Origin: Halopseudomonas xinjiangensis
GTDB taxonomy: Bacteria > Pseudomonadota > Gammaproteobacteria > Pseudomonadales > Pseudomonadaceae
Direction of reading: 5' to 3'
Assembly: GCF_900104945.1 (NCBI RefSeq)
Contig: NZ_LT629736.1
Span: 2,232,001-2,296,000 of the forward strand
Length of the DNA stretch: 64,000 nt
How positions within the stretch are numbered: the first letter of the stretch is position 1; each line of letters starts with the position of its first letter. Both the position numbers and the translations under genes were made by a program. Positions 18,501 through 25,860 of the stretch are shown piece after piece. Under the pieces are notes generated by a model. It searched no databases, had not been told where the DNA came from, and saw nothing but the letters and a program-made list of their open reading frames with translations.

Positions 18501-18981
18501 TGAAGTAACTCTGTTTCTTCACCAGGTGGTATCCGAACTGCCAGACGAACAGCAGAAAATGATTCGCAAGGCGCGTAACCGCGACGCACTGCTAGAAGGA
18601 CGGCGCATTCTGATCGTGGAAGATGATGTGCGAAATATCTACGCGCTGACCAACATCCTCGAGCCCCGAGGGGCGATCATCGAGATCGCACGCAATGGGG
18701 AAGAGGCACTACAGAAACTGGAGCAGTCGCGCAGCGAACCTGACAGTCGCATCGATCTCGTGTTGATGGACGTGATGATGCCGGTCATGGACGGGCTGAC
18801 CGCAACCCGGCATATCCGCAAGGACCCGAACTGGAAGAAACTGCCGGTCATCGCGCTGACAGCGAAAGCCATGCCCGACGATCAACGGCGGTGCATTGAA
18901 GCAGGCGCCAATGACTACATGGCCAAGCCGCTTGATGTCGAGAAGCTGTTGTCGCTGGTCCGGGTGTGGATGCCACAATGA
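15544..18981 (+). CDS. CHASE3-GAF hybrid histidine kinase with three receiver domains
   Basis: 1145 residues. TM1 (about 22-42) and TM2 (about 190-213) flank a CHASE3 sensor with the signature ETGQRGFLLTGDERYLEPY. A GAF domain follows (about 235-365) and then a long coiled coil rich in Glu/Gln (about 370-475). The HisKA domain has phospho-acceptor His485 in NMSHELRTPLNSS; the HATPase shows DTGIGIAEEQQARIFEAF and GGTGLGLSISREV. Three receivers follow with acceptor Asp802, Asp924 and Asp1076; REC3 is the most canonical (VLMDVMMPVMDG). There is no HPt domain. The stop overlaps the cheR ATG by four bases (ATGA). This architecture accompanies CheR/CheB in non-chemotaxis clusters; the signal is unknown. 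Confidence 0.93.
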   Translation: MHRKSASISNKGKLGLDPKVAAGLAIVFLFFILSTVVAVYTLQHLKTSNERVARTHSVIVAIDRLLVDVQDAETGQRGFLLTGDERYLEPYNRAVAQIHKRMQRVEALLARNEVQDWRFEELEGYITTRFQELELILGIYLREGQAAAIANANLERGKAEMDAIRDAIGQLREQESQLRAQRVEAMKKAYTVAFITSALSGTLGIALTILIAALIRRATLARRREQWLQAAQVGLGSVVMGEQSTHELGQNILGYLTNHLGAVAGTLYMKENGRYALLASRGVPADVTIPRDFDGKDGLFAHVLEDHRPVTVGELPEGYIAFGSSLGQQSPRFLALAPALQDGEVKAVLELGFLNPVGDHILSLLEHCSNTIAASIRSAEFRTQLRTLLSETQRQAEEMQVQSEELRVSNEELEEQGRALKESQSRLEQQQVELEQTNSQLEEQAQELECQRDELEKANTAIQLKAREVEQASRYKSDFLANMSHELRTPLNSSLILAKLLADNLEDNLTPEQVKYAQTIQSSGNDLLNLINDILDLSKIEAGHVEIRPESVSLERMVNSLRHLFDPVARDKGLAFSVHVSSDVPPVIETDPQRLEQVLKNLIANAIKFTDAGSVTLGLRALGDKQISLSVTDTGIGIAEEQQARIFEAFHQADSTISRKFGGTGLGLSISREVVRLLGGTIHLKSRPGSGSTFTVVIPEQYDGAAVRSTVLEVQTAPPPPSVSPRPAPAPSRSQEPTAVDDDRLQPDDTARRLLIVEDDRSFAMILRDLARESNFQALVAETAQEALELARQCLPSAIVLDVGLPDQSGLSVLDRLKRDVRTRHIPIHIISAEDYSERALSMGAIGYALKPVQRDQLVDVLRSLEAKVSQNLRRVLIVEDNEVQREAVSNLIGSHDVETVGAGTAAECLALLKEQTFDCMVLDLSLPDASGFELLERISGDAAHSFPPVIVYTGRVLTREEEQMLRGYSKSIIIKGAKSPERLLDEVTLFLHQVVSELPDEQQKMIRKARNRDALLEGRRILIVEDDVRNIYALTNILEPRGAIIEIARNGEEALQKLEQSRSEPDSRIDLVLMDVMMPVMDGLTATRHIRKDPNWKKLPVIALTAKAMPDDQRRCIEAGANDYMAKPLDVEKLLSLVRVWMPQ

Positions 18982-19811
18982 CCGACACCTTTGAAAAGGT
19001 CGAGGACATCGAGATCCGTCTTCTGCTCGAGGCCTTGTACCATCGCTATCACTATGACTTCCGCAGCTACGCCATGTCATCGGTCAGGCGCAGGCTGCGC
19101 CAGGCCAGGGAAAATCTCGGGTTCGCGACCGTTTCTGCCATGCAGGAACGCGTCCTGCATGACCCCGACATGTTGCCGCAGATGCTGCGCTACCTGACAG
19201 TGCAGGTCAGCGAGATGTTTCGCGATCCGAGCTACTTCCTGGCCATTCGGGAGACGGTGGTACCGCATCTGCGTACCTACCCTTCCCTGAAAGTCTGGAT
19301 CGCAGGTTGCAGCACCGGCGAGGAACTGTACTCTCTGGTCATTCTCTTTCGTGAGGAAGGCCTGGAAGAGCGAACGCTGTTCTATGCCACCGATATCAAT
19401 CCGGAAGCGCTGGAACAGGCCACAGCAGGCATCTACGATGCGGAGCGGGTTCGTCTGTTTTCCGAAAACTACCGACAAGCCGGCGGCAAGACTTCGCTGT
19501 CCGACTATTACCACAGCAATTACAACCGCTGCATCCTGGACAAGAGTCTGCGTCGCAACGTTGTGTTTTCAGACCATAGTCTGGTTACCGATCAGGTATT
19601 CGGGGAAATGCATTTCGTGTCCTGCCGCAACGTCATGATCTATTTCGACCGCGCTCTGCAGGACCGTGCAGTAGGCTTGTTCAAGGATTCCCTGCTACGC
19701 CACGGCTTCCTGGGACTCGGTTCCAAGGAAAGCCTGAGGTTCTCCCGACACGCCGACGCCTTTCGCGATTTCGTGCGCAAAGAGAAAATCTACCAAAGGA
19801 CTGATTCATGA
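18978..19811 (+). CDS. cheR: CheR-type protein-glutamate O-methyltransferase
   Basis: 277 residues. An N-terminal helical CheR_N domain (RHYHYDFRSYAMSSVRRRL-like, as YHRYHYDFRSYAMSSVRRRL) is followed by the SAM-binding domain: VSEMFRDPSYF, VWIAGCSTGEELYSLVIL, FYATDINPEALEQA, FVSCRNVMIYFDRAL. It would methylate Glu side chains of a receptor using SAM. There is no chemoreceptor in this operon, so the target may be the upstream kinase or a distant protein. I start at the ATG at 18978, which overlaps the kinase stop (ATGA); a GTG 12 bases upstream is less likely. Its own stop overlaps cheB in the same way. Confidence 0.92.
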   Translation: MTDTFEKVEDIEIRLLLEALYHRYHYDFRSYAMSSVRRRLRQARENLGFATVSAMQERVLHDPDMLPQMLRYLTVQVSEMFRDPSYFLAIRETVVPHLRTYPSLKVWIAGCSTGEELYSLVILFREEGLEERTLFYATDINPEALEQATAGIYDAERVRLFSENYRQAGGKTSLSDYYHSNYNRCILDKSLRRNVVFSDHSLVTDQVFGEMHFVSCRNVMIYFDRALQDRAVGLFKDSLLRHGFLGLGSKESLRFSRHADAFRDFVRKEKIYQRTDS

Positions 19812-20380
19812 CCGTTCCGGCCAGGCGTGCTGTGGTTATCGGAGCCTCGGCGGGCGCACTCGAGGCGCTGTCGGTTCTATTGCCGGCACTTCCTGCCACG
19901 TTTCCGCTCCCGATATTCGTCGTCGTCCATGTACCGGCGGACAAGCCCAGCGTGCTGGCCGACATCTTTAGTGCAAAGTGCCGGCTGCGCGCGATAGAGG
20001 CGGAAGACAAGGAACCGGTCGAGCCTGGCGTCATATACTTCGCCCCGCCCGATTACCATATGCTGCTCGAAGACAAGCTGACCATCGCACTCTCCAACGA
20101 GGAAGCGGTGCTGTTTTCCAGACCCTCCATCGACGTAACGCTGGAAAGCGCTGCCGATGTCTGGGGCGACGGGCTGATCGGCATCATCCTGACCGGCGCC
20201 AATCAGGACGGAGCCCGGGGGCTTAAGGCCATTGCACAAGCCGGTGGCACCACCATCGTTCAGAATCCTGATACTGCCTATGCCAGGGCCATGCCCGAAG
20301 CCGCGACAGCGCTATGTCCAGGGGCTCAGGTGATGACGCTTGCCGACATGTCCGCTTACCTGTGGAGTATTTCGGAATGA
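19808..20380 (+). CDS. cheB: CheB-type methylesterase domain protein without receiver
   Basis: 190 residues, only the methylesterase domain. The catalytic triad of the family is visible: Ser in VVIGASAGALEAL, His in APPDYHMLLEDKL, and Asp in IILTGANQDGARGLKAI. It hydrolyses glutamyl methyl esters or deamidates Gln. The normal N-terminal receiver of CheB is missing, so control must come from partner proteins, plausibly the receivers of the flanking kinases. ATGA overlaps at both ends couple it to cheR and to the next gene. Confidence 0.92.
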   Translation: MTVPARRAVVIGASAGALEALSVLLPALPATFPLPIFVVVHVPADKPSVLADIFSAKCRLRAIEAEDKEPVEPGVIYFAPPDYHMLLEDKLTIALSNEEAVLFSRPSIDVTLESAADVWGDGLIGIILTGANQDGARGLKAIAQAGGTTIVQNPDTAYARAMPEAATALCPGAQVMTLADMSAYLWSISE

Positions 20381-21543
20381 CGACGCCGGTCAAATTTCTG
20401 CTGGTCGATGACCTGCCCGAAAACCTCCTGTCGCTGCAGGCGCTTCTTCGCCGCGACAATCTTGTGTTACTGATGGCTAAGTCCGGAGACGAAGCGCTGG
20501 AATTGCTCCTCGAGCACGATGTGGCGCTGGCGTTGATTGATGTGCAGATGCCCGGACTCAACGGCTTCGAACTTGCCGAACTGATGCGCGGCAACGAACG
20601 GACAAGGCGGATTCCGATCATCTTCGTTACCGCCGGAACCCATAGCGCCGAGCGCCGGTTCCAGGGTTACGAAGCCGGCGCAGTCGACTTCATTCAGAAG
20701 CCGATCGAACCCGATATCCTGCGCAGCAAGACCGAGGTCTTTTTCGAGATATACCGTCAACGACAAATGATCGCCGAGCAGCGTGATCTGCTTCAGGCCC
20801 AGGCAGAGGCCCTTCAGCTCGCCGACAAGCGCAAGGACGAATTTCTCGCGGTACTGGCGCACGAGCTTCGCAACCCCCTGGCTGCACTGCGTAGCGGACT
20901 GGAGCTGCTTCTGCGCAAGCCGGACGAACCCAAAGCTGCTCGCATCAGCGGCCTCATGCAGGAGCAGATGACTCATCTCTTGCGGCTGGTTGATGATCTC
21001 CTCGATGCATCACGCATCACTCAAGGCAAAATCGAACTACGCACGGCTGTGTTCGACTTGCGTGATGCCGCGCTGGCGGCAGTCGAGATGGCCAGGCCGG
21101 CGATCGACGAGCAAGACCACGCATTGGTCATCCATCTAACCGATCACCCCATCGAGCTAGTGGCCGACAAGCTGCGCATTACGCAATGCATCGGCAATCT
21201 GCTCAACAACTCGGCCAAATACACTCCGCGGGGCGGACGCATCGAGCTGACGATCGAAGATACTTTCGGTGCTGTTCGGGTGACCGTTGCTGACAACGGC
21301 CTGGGGCTGACGCAAGAGGCGTCAGCCGCGATATTTCGCATGTTCGAGCAAGTCGAGGATCATCTTGAGCATGCGCACGGTGGCCTCGGTATCGGCCTGG
21401 CCTTGGTCAAACAGTTGGTCGAGCTTCATGGAGGCAGCATAGCCGTCGCCAGTGACGGCCCTCATCAGGGTAGTGCGTTTACCCTGGAGATTCCCAAGGC
21501 CGGAATCCGGCCAAGCCACATGATCAGTCCCAGCCTCGCATAG
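20377..21543 (+). CDS. Receiver-histidine kinase (REC-HisKA-HATPase)
   Basis: 388 residues, soluble. The N-terminal receiver (FLLVDDLPENLLSLQALLRR; acceptor Asp55 in ALIDVQMPGLNG; conserved Lys in FIQKPIEPD) is joined by a helical linker (about 128-150) to a HisKA domain with His162 in VLAHELRNPLAALRSGLELL. A HATPase_c domain follows (NLLNNSAKYTPRGG, DNGLGLTQ, GGLGIGLALVKQLVELHGG). This is the reverse order of a typical hybrid kinase and fits a relay component receiving phosphate from the large upstream kinase. Last gene of the coupled cluster; the cheB stop overlaps its ATG by four bases. No DNA-binding output is encoded in the cluster. Confidence 0.92.
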   Translation: MTTPVKFLLVDDLPENLLSLQALLRRDNLVLLMAKSGDEALELLLEHDVALALIDVQMPGLNGFELAELMRGNERTRRIPIIFVTAGTHSAERRFQGYEAGAVDFIQKPIEPDILRSKTEVFFEIYRQRQMIAEQRDLLQAQAEALQLADKRKDEFLAVLAHELRNPLAALRSGLELLLRKPDEPKAARISGLMQEQMTHLLRLVDDLLDASRITQGKIELRTAVFDLRDAALAAVEMARPAIDEQDHALVIHLTDHPIELVADKLRITQCIGNLLNNSAKYTPRGGRIELTIEDTFGAVRVTVADNGLGLTQEASAAIFRMFEQVEDHLEHAHGGLGIGLALVKQLVELHGGSIAVASDGPHQGSAFTLEIPKAGIRPSHMISPSLA

Positions 21544-21656
21544 CTGAAAGAGACGTGGTGTTCTGTTGACCGCTTTGCCGACGTGCGCGCAGCACGGTGG
21601 CTATCCAGCGATGGGGCCACTTTAGTCTTTGATTTCACAGGCGTAGAACTGAATCG

Positions 21657-21692
21657 AAAAAAAGCTATCGAATAGCAGGTAAGCCTTTTTTT
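21657..21692 (+). terminator. Possible intrinsic terminator after the CheR/CheB cluster
   Basis: An A-run followed by GCTAT-CGA-ATAGC (21664-21676, perfect stem) and then AGCC plus seven T. The A-run and T-run can pair around the inner stem. It lies 113 bases after the kinase stop and before the next small gene. Confidence 0.4.
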
Positions 21693-21750
21693 CAGGTTGC
21701 TTCGCTTCGGCGACTTTTCGAAACCTGATCTGACTCAGGAAGGAGGACGC

Positions 21751-22029
21751 ATGTTGGTCACCTTAACTGTCATAGCGATGGTAGTCCTTGCTGGCTATCT
21801 ATGGCATTCGGCGGGAGAACTACGCCACCGATCCGTACGGCCGCATGGCGAAAACGACGTGACCTCTGCGGGAGCGGTACTCCTCATGCGCTCGACCTGC
21901 ATCGCCATGCTGACGCTCGCGATAGCGTTCCTCGCCACCTCGTGGCAACCTGCGCCAGGAACAAGTATCGATCCGACCGACCTTGACGCTCATAGCGCTG
22001 CTGTAGAGCCCTCGGTAACGCCCGAGTAA
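21751..22029 (+). CDS. Small membrane protein of unknown function
   Basis: 92 residues. AGGAGG stands about 5 bases before the ATG, one of the better ribosome sites in the window, which supports a real gene and this start. Two hydrophobic segments are seen: MLVTLTVIAMVVLAGYLW at the N-terminus and CIAMLTLAIAFLATSW (about 50-65). They are separated by a polar loop (HSAGELRHRSVRPHGENDVT), and the tail is acidic. I recognise no family. It lies alone between the signalling cluster and a gene on the opposite strand. Confidence 0.6.
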   Translation: MLVTLTVIAMVVLAGYLWHSAGELRHRSVRPHGENDVTSAGAVLLMRSTCIAMLTLAIAFLATSWQPAPGTSIDPTDLDAHSAAVEPSVTPE

Positions 22030-22136
22030 AGACCCTTCGGGCGGCTGCTACGAGACGGCAAGGATGCCCGCAGCGTCGAATATGCAATCAGAACGGCCCG
22101 CCCTTAATGCTCAGACTCGCTACGGGGCCGTCTAGC

Positions 22137-23195
22137 TCAGGGGATGATTTTCTCGGCTCGCAGGCGATCGAACAGGTCAAAAAAAGCGCCCCGCGTCTCG
22201 CGGAAATGGTCGAAACCAAAGTCGCGGGACTTGGTGATGTCGTTAACGCATTCCTGCTCACGACCCAGATCGGCGTCGGTATGCCACCAGGAAGCCAGTT
22301 TTTCGACGTCCGGCTCCGCCAAGTCATGCTTCTGAGCAATCTCACGCCACACAGACCCTGCATCCGCCATCCGCTGCTCCAGCGGCTGCGGCGTCTCGGG
22401 GCAGTCTGCGACCTGCAGACCGAAATATTCGCCAATCTCGCGCCACATGCGACGCCAGCGGAAAACGTCTCCGTTTACGGTGTTGAACGCCTGATTCTCT
22501 GCGCCCGGCGTGGTCGCGGCCCACTCCATCTGCCGCGCCAGCACCAGTGCATCGGTCATGTCAGTCAGCGCATGCCACTGCGTCTGTGAGCCTGGGAACA
22601 CGAACGGCTGCCCGGTCGCTTTGCAGATCGACGCATAAACCGCCAGTGTCGTGCCCATGTTCATGACATTGCCACGGGCGTATCCGATCACCGTATGCGG
22701 GCGGTGCACGTTCCAGGCAAAGTTGTAACGCTTGGCGGCATCGAACAGCACGTCTTCCTGCGCGTAGTAGAAGTTATCACCTGGTACGCGTGGCTCGGAC
22801 TCCCTGAACGGGGTCTCGATACGCCCGCTGCCGTAGGCTTCAAACGAACCGAGATATTGTTTAGTGCCTGTCACTAGCGAGGCATGCTTCAAGTTGTCGC
22901 TATCGATCGCCTCGAACAGGTTGCGCATCATTGTGCTGTTGGCTTCGACGTTGGCTTTCTCGTTCTCGCGCCGAACCCAGCTGCAATAGAAGACATGGGT
23001 GATGGGTAAACCCGCTAGCGCCTGCTCCGCGGCCTGCTTGTCGAGCAGGTCGACCGCGACGGGGATCACCCCGCTCTGCTCAGTGGCCCGGCGTGACAGA
23101 CCATAGACCGTCCACCCACTCGCAACCAGATGAGTAGCCAGGTTGCCACCGGTGATACCGGTGGCGCCGACGACGAGCGCTGTACCTTTACGCAT
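22137..23195 (-). CDS. PRISE-like SDR oxidoreductase (5beta-reductase/iridoid synthase type)
   Basis: 352 residues, extended short-chain dehydrogenase. The Rossmann motif is ALVVGATGITGGNLATHL, followed by YGLSRRATE. The family-specific NFYYAQEDVLFDAA (about residue 140) carries the catalytic Tyr in the NFYY form of progesterone 5beta-reductase/iridoid synthase relatives, and WNVHRPHTVIGYARGNVMNM follows. Plant members reduce activated C=C bonds of enones using NADPH; bacterial members are less studied and the substrate here is unknown. It is divergent from a LysR regulator 144 bases away, which probably controls it. Confidence 0.85.
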   Translation of the reverse strand: MRKGTALVVGATGITGGNLATHLVASGWTVYGLSRRATEQSGVIPVAVDLLDKQAAEQALAGLPITHVFYCSWVRRENEKANVEANSTMMRNLFEAIDSDNLKHASLVTGTKQYLGSFEAYGSGRIETPFRESEPRVPGDNFYYAQEDVLFDAAKRYNFAWNVHRPHTVIGYARGNVMNMGTTLAVYASICKATGQPFVFPGSQTQWHALTDMTDALVLARQMEWAATTPGAENQAFNTVNGDVFRWRRMWREIGEYFGLQVADCPETPQPLEQRMADAGSVWREIAQKHDLAEPDVEKLASWWHTDADLGREQECVNDITKSRDFGFDHFRETRGAFFDLFDRLRAEKIIP

Positions 23196-23292
23196 GATCG
23201 AGCCCTTTCTTGAAGATTCGGAAAACCCGGCGTCACGCCAGATCGATGAATGCAGTCTGGTAGACAGAACCTGTTGCTACAATCGAAAGCAT

Positions 23293-23319
23293 CGCAAATC
23301 TTTATTGCGCAAGACGCAA
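23293..23319. promoter_or_regulatory. Candidate LysR-type operator
   Basis: Three alternating half-sites CGCAA-N7-TTGCG-N5-CGCAA lie in the divergent promoter region. The right-hand pair, TTGCGCAAGACGCAA, contains the T-N11-A pattern of LysR-type binding sites. It ends 20 bases before the LysR ATG, a usual position for autoregulation and control of the divergent reductase. Confidence 0.55.
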
Positions 23320-23339
23320 CCATAACGAGACCCAACCCG

Positions 23340-24284
23340 ATGGACCTTAACGCCTTGCTGGTATTCGAGCGCGTCGCTGCCACCGGCAGCTTTACTGCCG
23401 CCGCGCGCCACTTCCGTCGTGCCGTGTCGTCAATCTCGCGTCAGATTCGAGCGTTGGAGGACTCGGTTGGGCAACCGCTCCTCTACCGGCATACGCGTGC
23501 GGTCACTTTGACGGAAGCGGGCAGACGGTACTACGAAGAAGTACGCGACATTCTCGAACGTCTCGACATGGCGACCGAGGCGCTAAGTCAGCCACACGCG
23601 GAGCCCAGCGGTGTGCTGCGCATCAATGCCCCGGCGGCCTTCGGTCAGCACCAAATCGTGCCTTTGCTCTATCACTTCCAGCAGCGCTACCCCGGCATCA
23701 AGGCTGAACTGTTTTTGAATGATCGAGTGGTCGATCCGGTGCGCGAAGGTCATGACATGACCTTCCGGGTCGGTAATTTATCCGACTCGTCGCTGGTGGC
23801 ACGTCGGCTTGCGCCGATGAATTATGTCGTGGCTGCGTCGCCCGACTACCTGGCAAGGCGGGGAACACCGGAGACGCCCGAGGCACTTTCGGAGCACGAC
23901 TGCTTGATTTATCAGGGCGAACTCGGCCGCCAGCGATGGTACTTCCAGCGGGGCAGCACGGCGGAAGTTGCTTACGAGGTAGACGGCAGTCTCGCCAGCA
24001 ACGACGCCGAAAGCTTGTTGAGAGCGGCGGTCCTCGGCCAGGGGCTGATCTTGTTTCCGACATGGCTGGTCGCCGCGGAACTGGCCAGGGGTGCTCTGGT
24101 GGAAGTGCTCCAGCCATGGCGATGCGAGGTCATGCCCGGCCGCCGCGAACTTTATGTGTTAACCCGAGAACGACGGCTCAGCACCCTCAAGGTACAGGCG
24201 TTTATGGAATACCTGTTCGAGACAGTCTCGCCCTCTCCTCCCTGGGATCGCTGGCGGGAGAAAATGGTCAAGCGACAGGCGTGA
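23340..24284 (+). CDS. LysR-family transcriptional regulator
   Basis: 314 residues. The N-terminal winged helix-turn-helix is clear: MDLNALLVFERVAATGSFT, AAARHFRRAVSSISRQIRAL, EDSVGQPLLYRHTRAVTLTE. The C-terminal periplasmic-binding-like effector domain follows (GVLRINAPAAFGQHQIVPLL onward, HDMTFRVGNLSDSSLVARRL), in the style of the large LysR subgroup acting beside oxidoreductases. The start at the ATG aligns with the family N-terminus; the open frame extends 30 codons upstream through the operator. Divergent from the PRISE-like reductase, its probable target; ligand unknown. Confidence 0.93.
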   Translation: MDLNALLVFERVAATGSFTAAARHFRRAVSSISRQIRALEDSVGQPLLYRHTRAVTLTEAGRRYYEEVRDILERLDMATEALSQPHAEPSGVLRINAPAAFGQHQIVPLLYHFQQRYPGIKAELFLNDRVVDPVREGHDMTFRVGNLSDSSLVARRLAPMNYVVAASPDYLARRGTPETPEALSEHDCLIYQGELGRQRWYFQRGSTAEVAYEVDGSLASNDAESLLRAAVLGQGLILFPTWLVAAELARGALVEVLQPWRCEVMPGRRELYVLTRERRLSTLKVQAFMEYLFETVSPSPPWDRWREKMVKRQA

Positions 24285-24746
24285 GAAGGTCGGCTGACTT
24301 CCTGCTAGAGCAGGTCTGTAGACTCTCTAGTCGAGTCGTGCAGAGAGAGAGAGCTAGCGAGCGGCTGCTTATGGCCGAAAGCGGACGGTGCCAGCCCGCG
24401 AGTGGTCTAAACGGACGCTGTACATTCAATGCACATTTCCGATCTTGGGAAGCAAGCTGCAGGCTTAGGTAATCGCTGTGGATCGGTTACTAACCGTAGG
24501 GGGCAATCGCGGCAGACACCGACCGGATGGCTAACACGCCGAAACGGAAGAAAAAAACGTCCCAATCACCATTTTCAGCACGCGGGGTATTTTGATTAAC
24601 AACGAAATATTTCGGAGAGAGGGGGATTATTCGGCGCTGCGCACCTCACCCCCTTCGGGGGCCGCCGTCGCTGCGCTCTGGCGTTCCTGCGCCAGCTTCG
24701 CTGGCTTCGGTCGAACCGTTAGGGTTCTCACTCAGATTTCCCCTAG
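24285..24746. other. Non-coding stretch with a degenerate tRNA-Ser 3' end and hairpins
   Basis: No convincing gene. At about 24615-24630 the sequence CGGAGAGAGGGGGATT repeats, with one mismatch, the 3' part of the tRNA-Ser gene (CGGAGAGAGAGGGATT at 24795-24810). Downstream are short stem-loops: CCCCC-TTC-GGGGG (24649-24661) and GCCAG-CTTCG-CTGGC. The rest shows nothing recognisable. It may be a decayed tRNA-derived duplication; no integrase is present. Confidence 0.45.
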
Positions 24747-24790
24747 ATAAAGAAAAAGGCCCTTGCTTGCGCAAGAGCCTTTTTCTTTAT
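24747..24790 (-). terminator. Terminator of tRNA-Ser (symmetrical)
   Basis: A long inverted repeat, ATAAAGAAAAAGGC...GCCTTTTTCTTTAT, with an inner CTTGC/GCAAG stem. It starts directly after the CCA end of the tRNA on the minus strand and carries T-rich tails in both directions. Confidence 0.88.
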
Positions 24791-24791
24791 C

Positions 24792-24882
24792 TGGCGGAGA
24801 GAGAGGGATTCGAACCCTCGATACGCTATTAACGTATACACACTTTCCAGGCGTGCTCCTTCAGCCACTCGGACATCTCTCC
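24792..24882 (-). tRNA. tRNA-Ser(GGA)
   Basis: The minus strand gives a full class II tRNA: acceptor GGAGAGA pairing with TCTCTCC, D-arm with GAGTGGCTGAAGG, anticodon loop CTGGAAA (anticodon GGA, reading TCC/TCT), a long variable arm typical of serine tRNAs, T-arm with GGTTCGAATCC, discriminator G and encoded CCA (24794-24792). It closely resembles the E. coli serX-type gene. Confidence 0.97.
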
Positions 24883-25076
24883 GGAACCTGGGTGGCAGGC
24901 ATGGCCTGCTCCAAGGCGCGCCAATGTACCGAAAATGGGCAGCTTTGGCAAACGCTTTTCAGGCGATTTATTGTTTGGCTACAGCTGCTTGGAGCGCAGC
25001 ACTCGCCGGTCATTTTTTAGTTGGTACACTCTTCTGATTGCAGCCTCCCGGCGCGATCATCAACAAGGAGTTTCCC

Positions 25077-25766
25077 ATGAGCGAACTGGTTTCCTATCGT
25101 CTGGCCGATGGCGTGGCCTATCTCGGGCTGGATAATGGCAAGGTCAACGCTGTATCTCCTGACGTAGTCGTCGCGCTGAACAAGGCGCTGGACCAGGCCG
25201 AACAGGACAAGGCTGTAGTCGTGCTGTCGGGCAAGCCCGGCATTCTATCCGGTGGCTACGATCTGAAAGTAATGACCGCCAGCGCTGATTCGGCCAAGAG
25301 CCTGGTTGCCGCCGGATCGACCCTCGCCCGTCGCATGCTCGCCCACCCCTACCCAGTTGTCGTCGCCTGCACCGGCCACGCCGTCGCCAAGGGCGCTTTC
25401 CTGTTGCTGTCCGCCGATTACCGCATCGGGGTCGAGGGGCCCTTCAAGATCGGCCTGAACGAAGTCGCCATCGGCATGACCATGCACCATGTCGGTATCG
25501 AGCTCGCCCGGGCGCGCCTGACGCCTTCTGCTTTCAATCGGTCGGTAATCAACGCTGAGATGTTCGATCCGGCTGATGCCGTGACGGCCGGCTTCCTCGA
25601 CAAGGTGGTTGCCCCGGAACAGTTCGAGCAGGAGGTCGCTGCGGCTGCTCAGGCGCTGACCAAGTTGAACATGGGCGCGCATCGCAATACCAAGCGCAAG
25701 AGCCGCACGGCCCTTCTGGAGCTGCTCGATCAGTCCATCGAGATCGACAAGCAGCACAGCCTCTGA
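25077..25766 (+). CDS. Crotonase/enoyl-CoA hydratase family protein
   Basis: 229 residues, a short crotonase. The oxyanion-hole region is visible (VLSGKPGILSGGYDLKVM) and so is HPYPVVVACTGHAVAKGAFL. The position of the first catalytic Glu of hydratases (in GGGCEL) is Phe here (KGAFLLLSADYRIG); a Glu is kept in LNEVAIGMTMHHVG, near the second Glu. It may thus be a non-hydratase member (isomerase, hydrolase or thioesterase-like); the exact reaction is unknown. AAGGAG lies six bases before the ATG. The gap to the next gene (94 bases) allows co-transcription. Confidence 0.88.
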   Translation: MSELVSYRLADGVAYLGLDNGKVNAVSPDVVVALNKALDQAEQDKAVVVLSGKPGILSGGYDLKVMTASADSAKSLVAAGSTLARRMLAHPYPVVVACTGHAVAKGAFLLLSADYRIGVEGPFKIGLNEVAIGMTMHHVGIELARARLTPSAFNRSVINAEMFDPADAVTAGFLDKVVAPEQFEQEVAAAAQALTKLNMGAHRNTKRKSRTALLELLDQSIEIDKQHSL

Positions 25767-25860
25767 GCCCAGCCCCCGTCGTCGAAACGAATCGTAGCGA
25801 AAACGGCGCCTCAACCTCCTGCCGCTTCGGTATGCTTTGGCATCCGACTTGGAGAGATAC

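Noticed and set aside
24763-25020. Open frame with GERGIRTLDTLLTYTHFPG
   Set aside because: It translates the antisense of tRNA-Ser(GGA), a well-known source of false gene calls.
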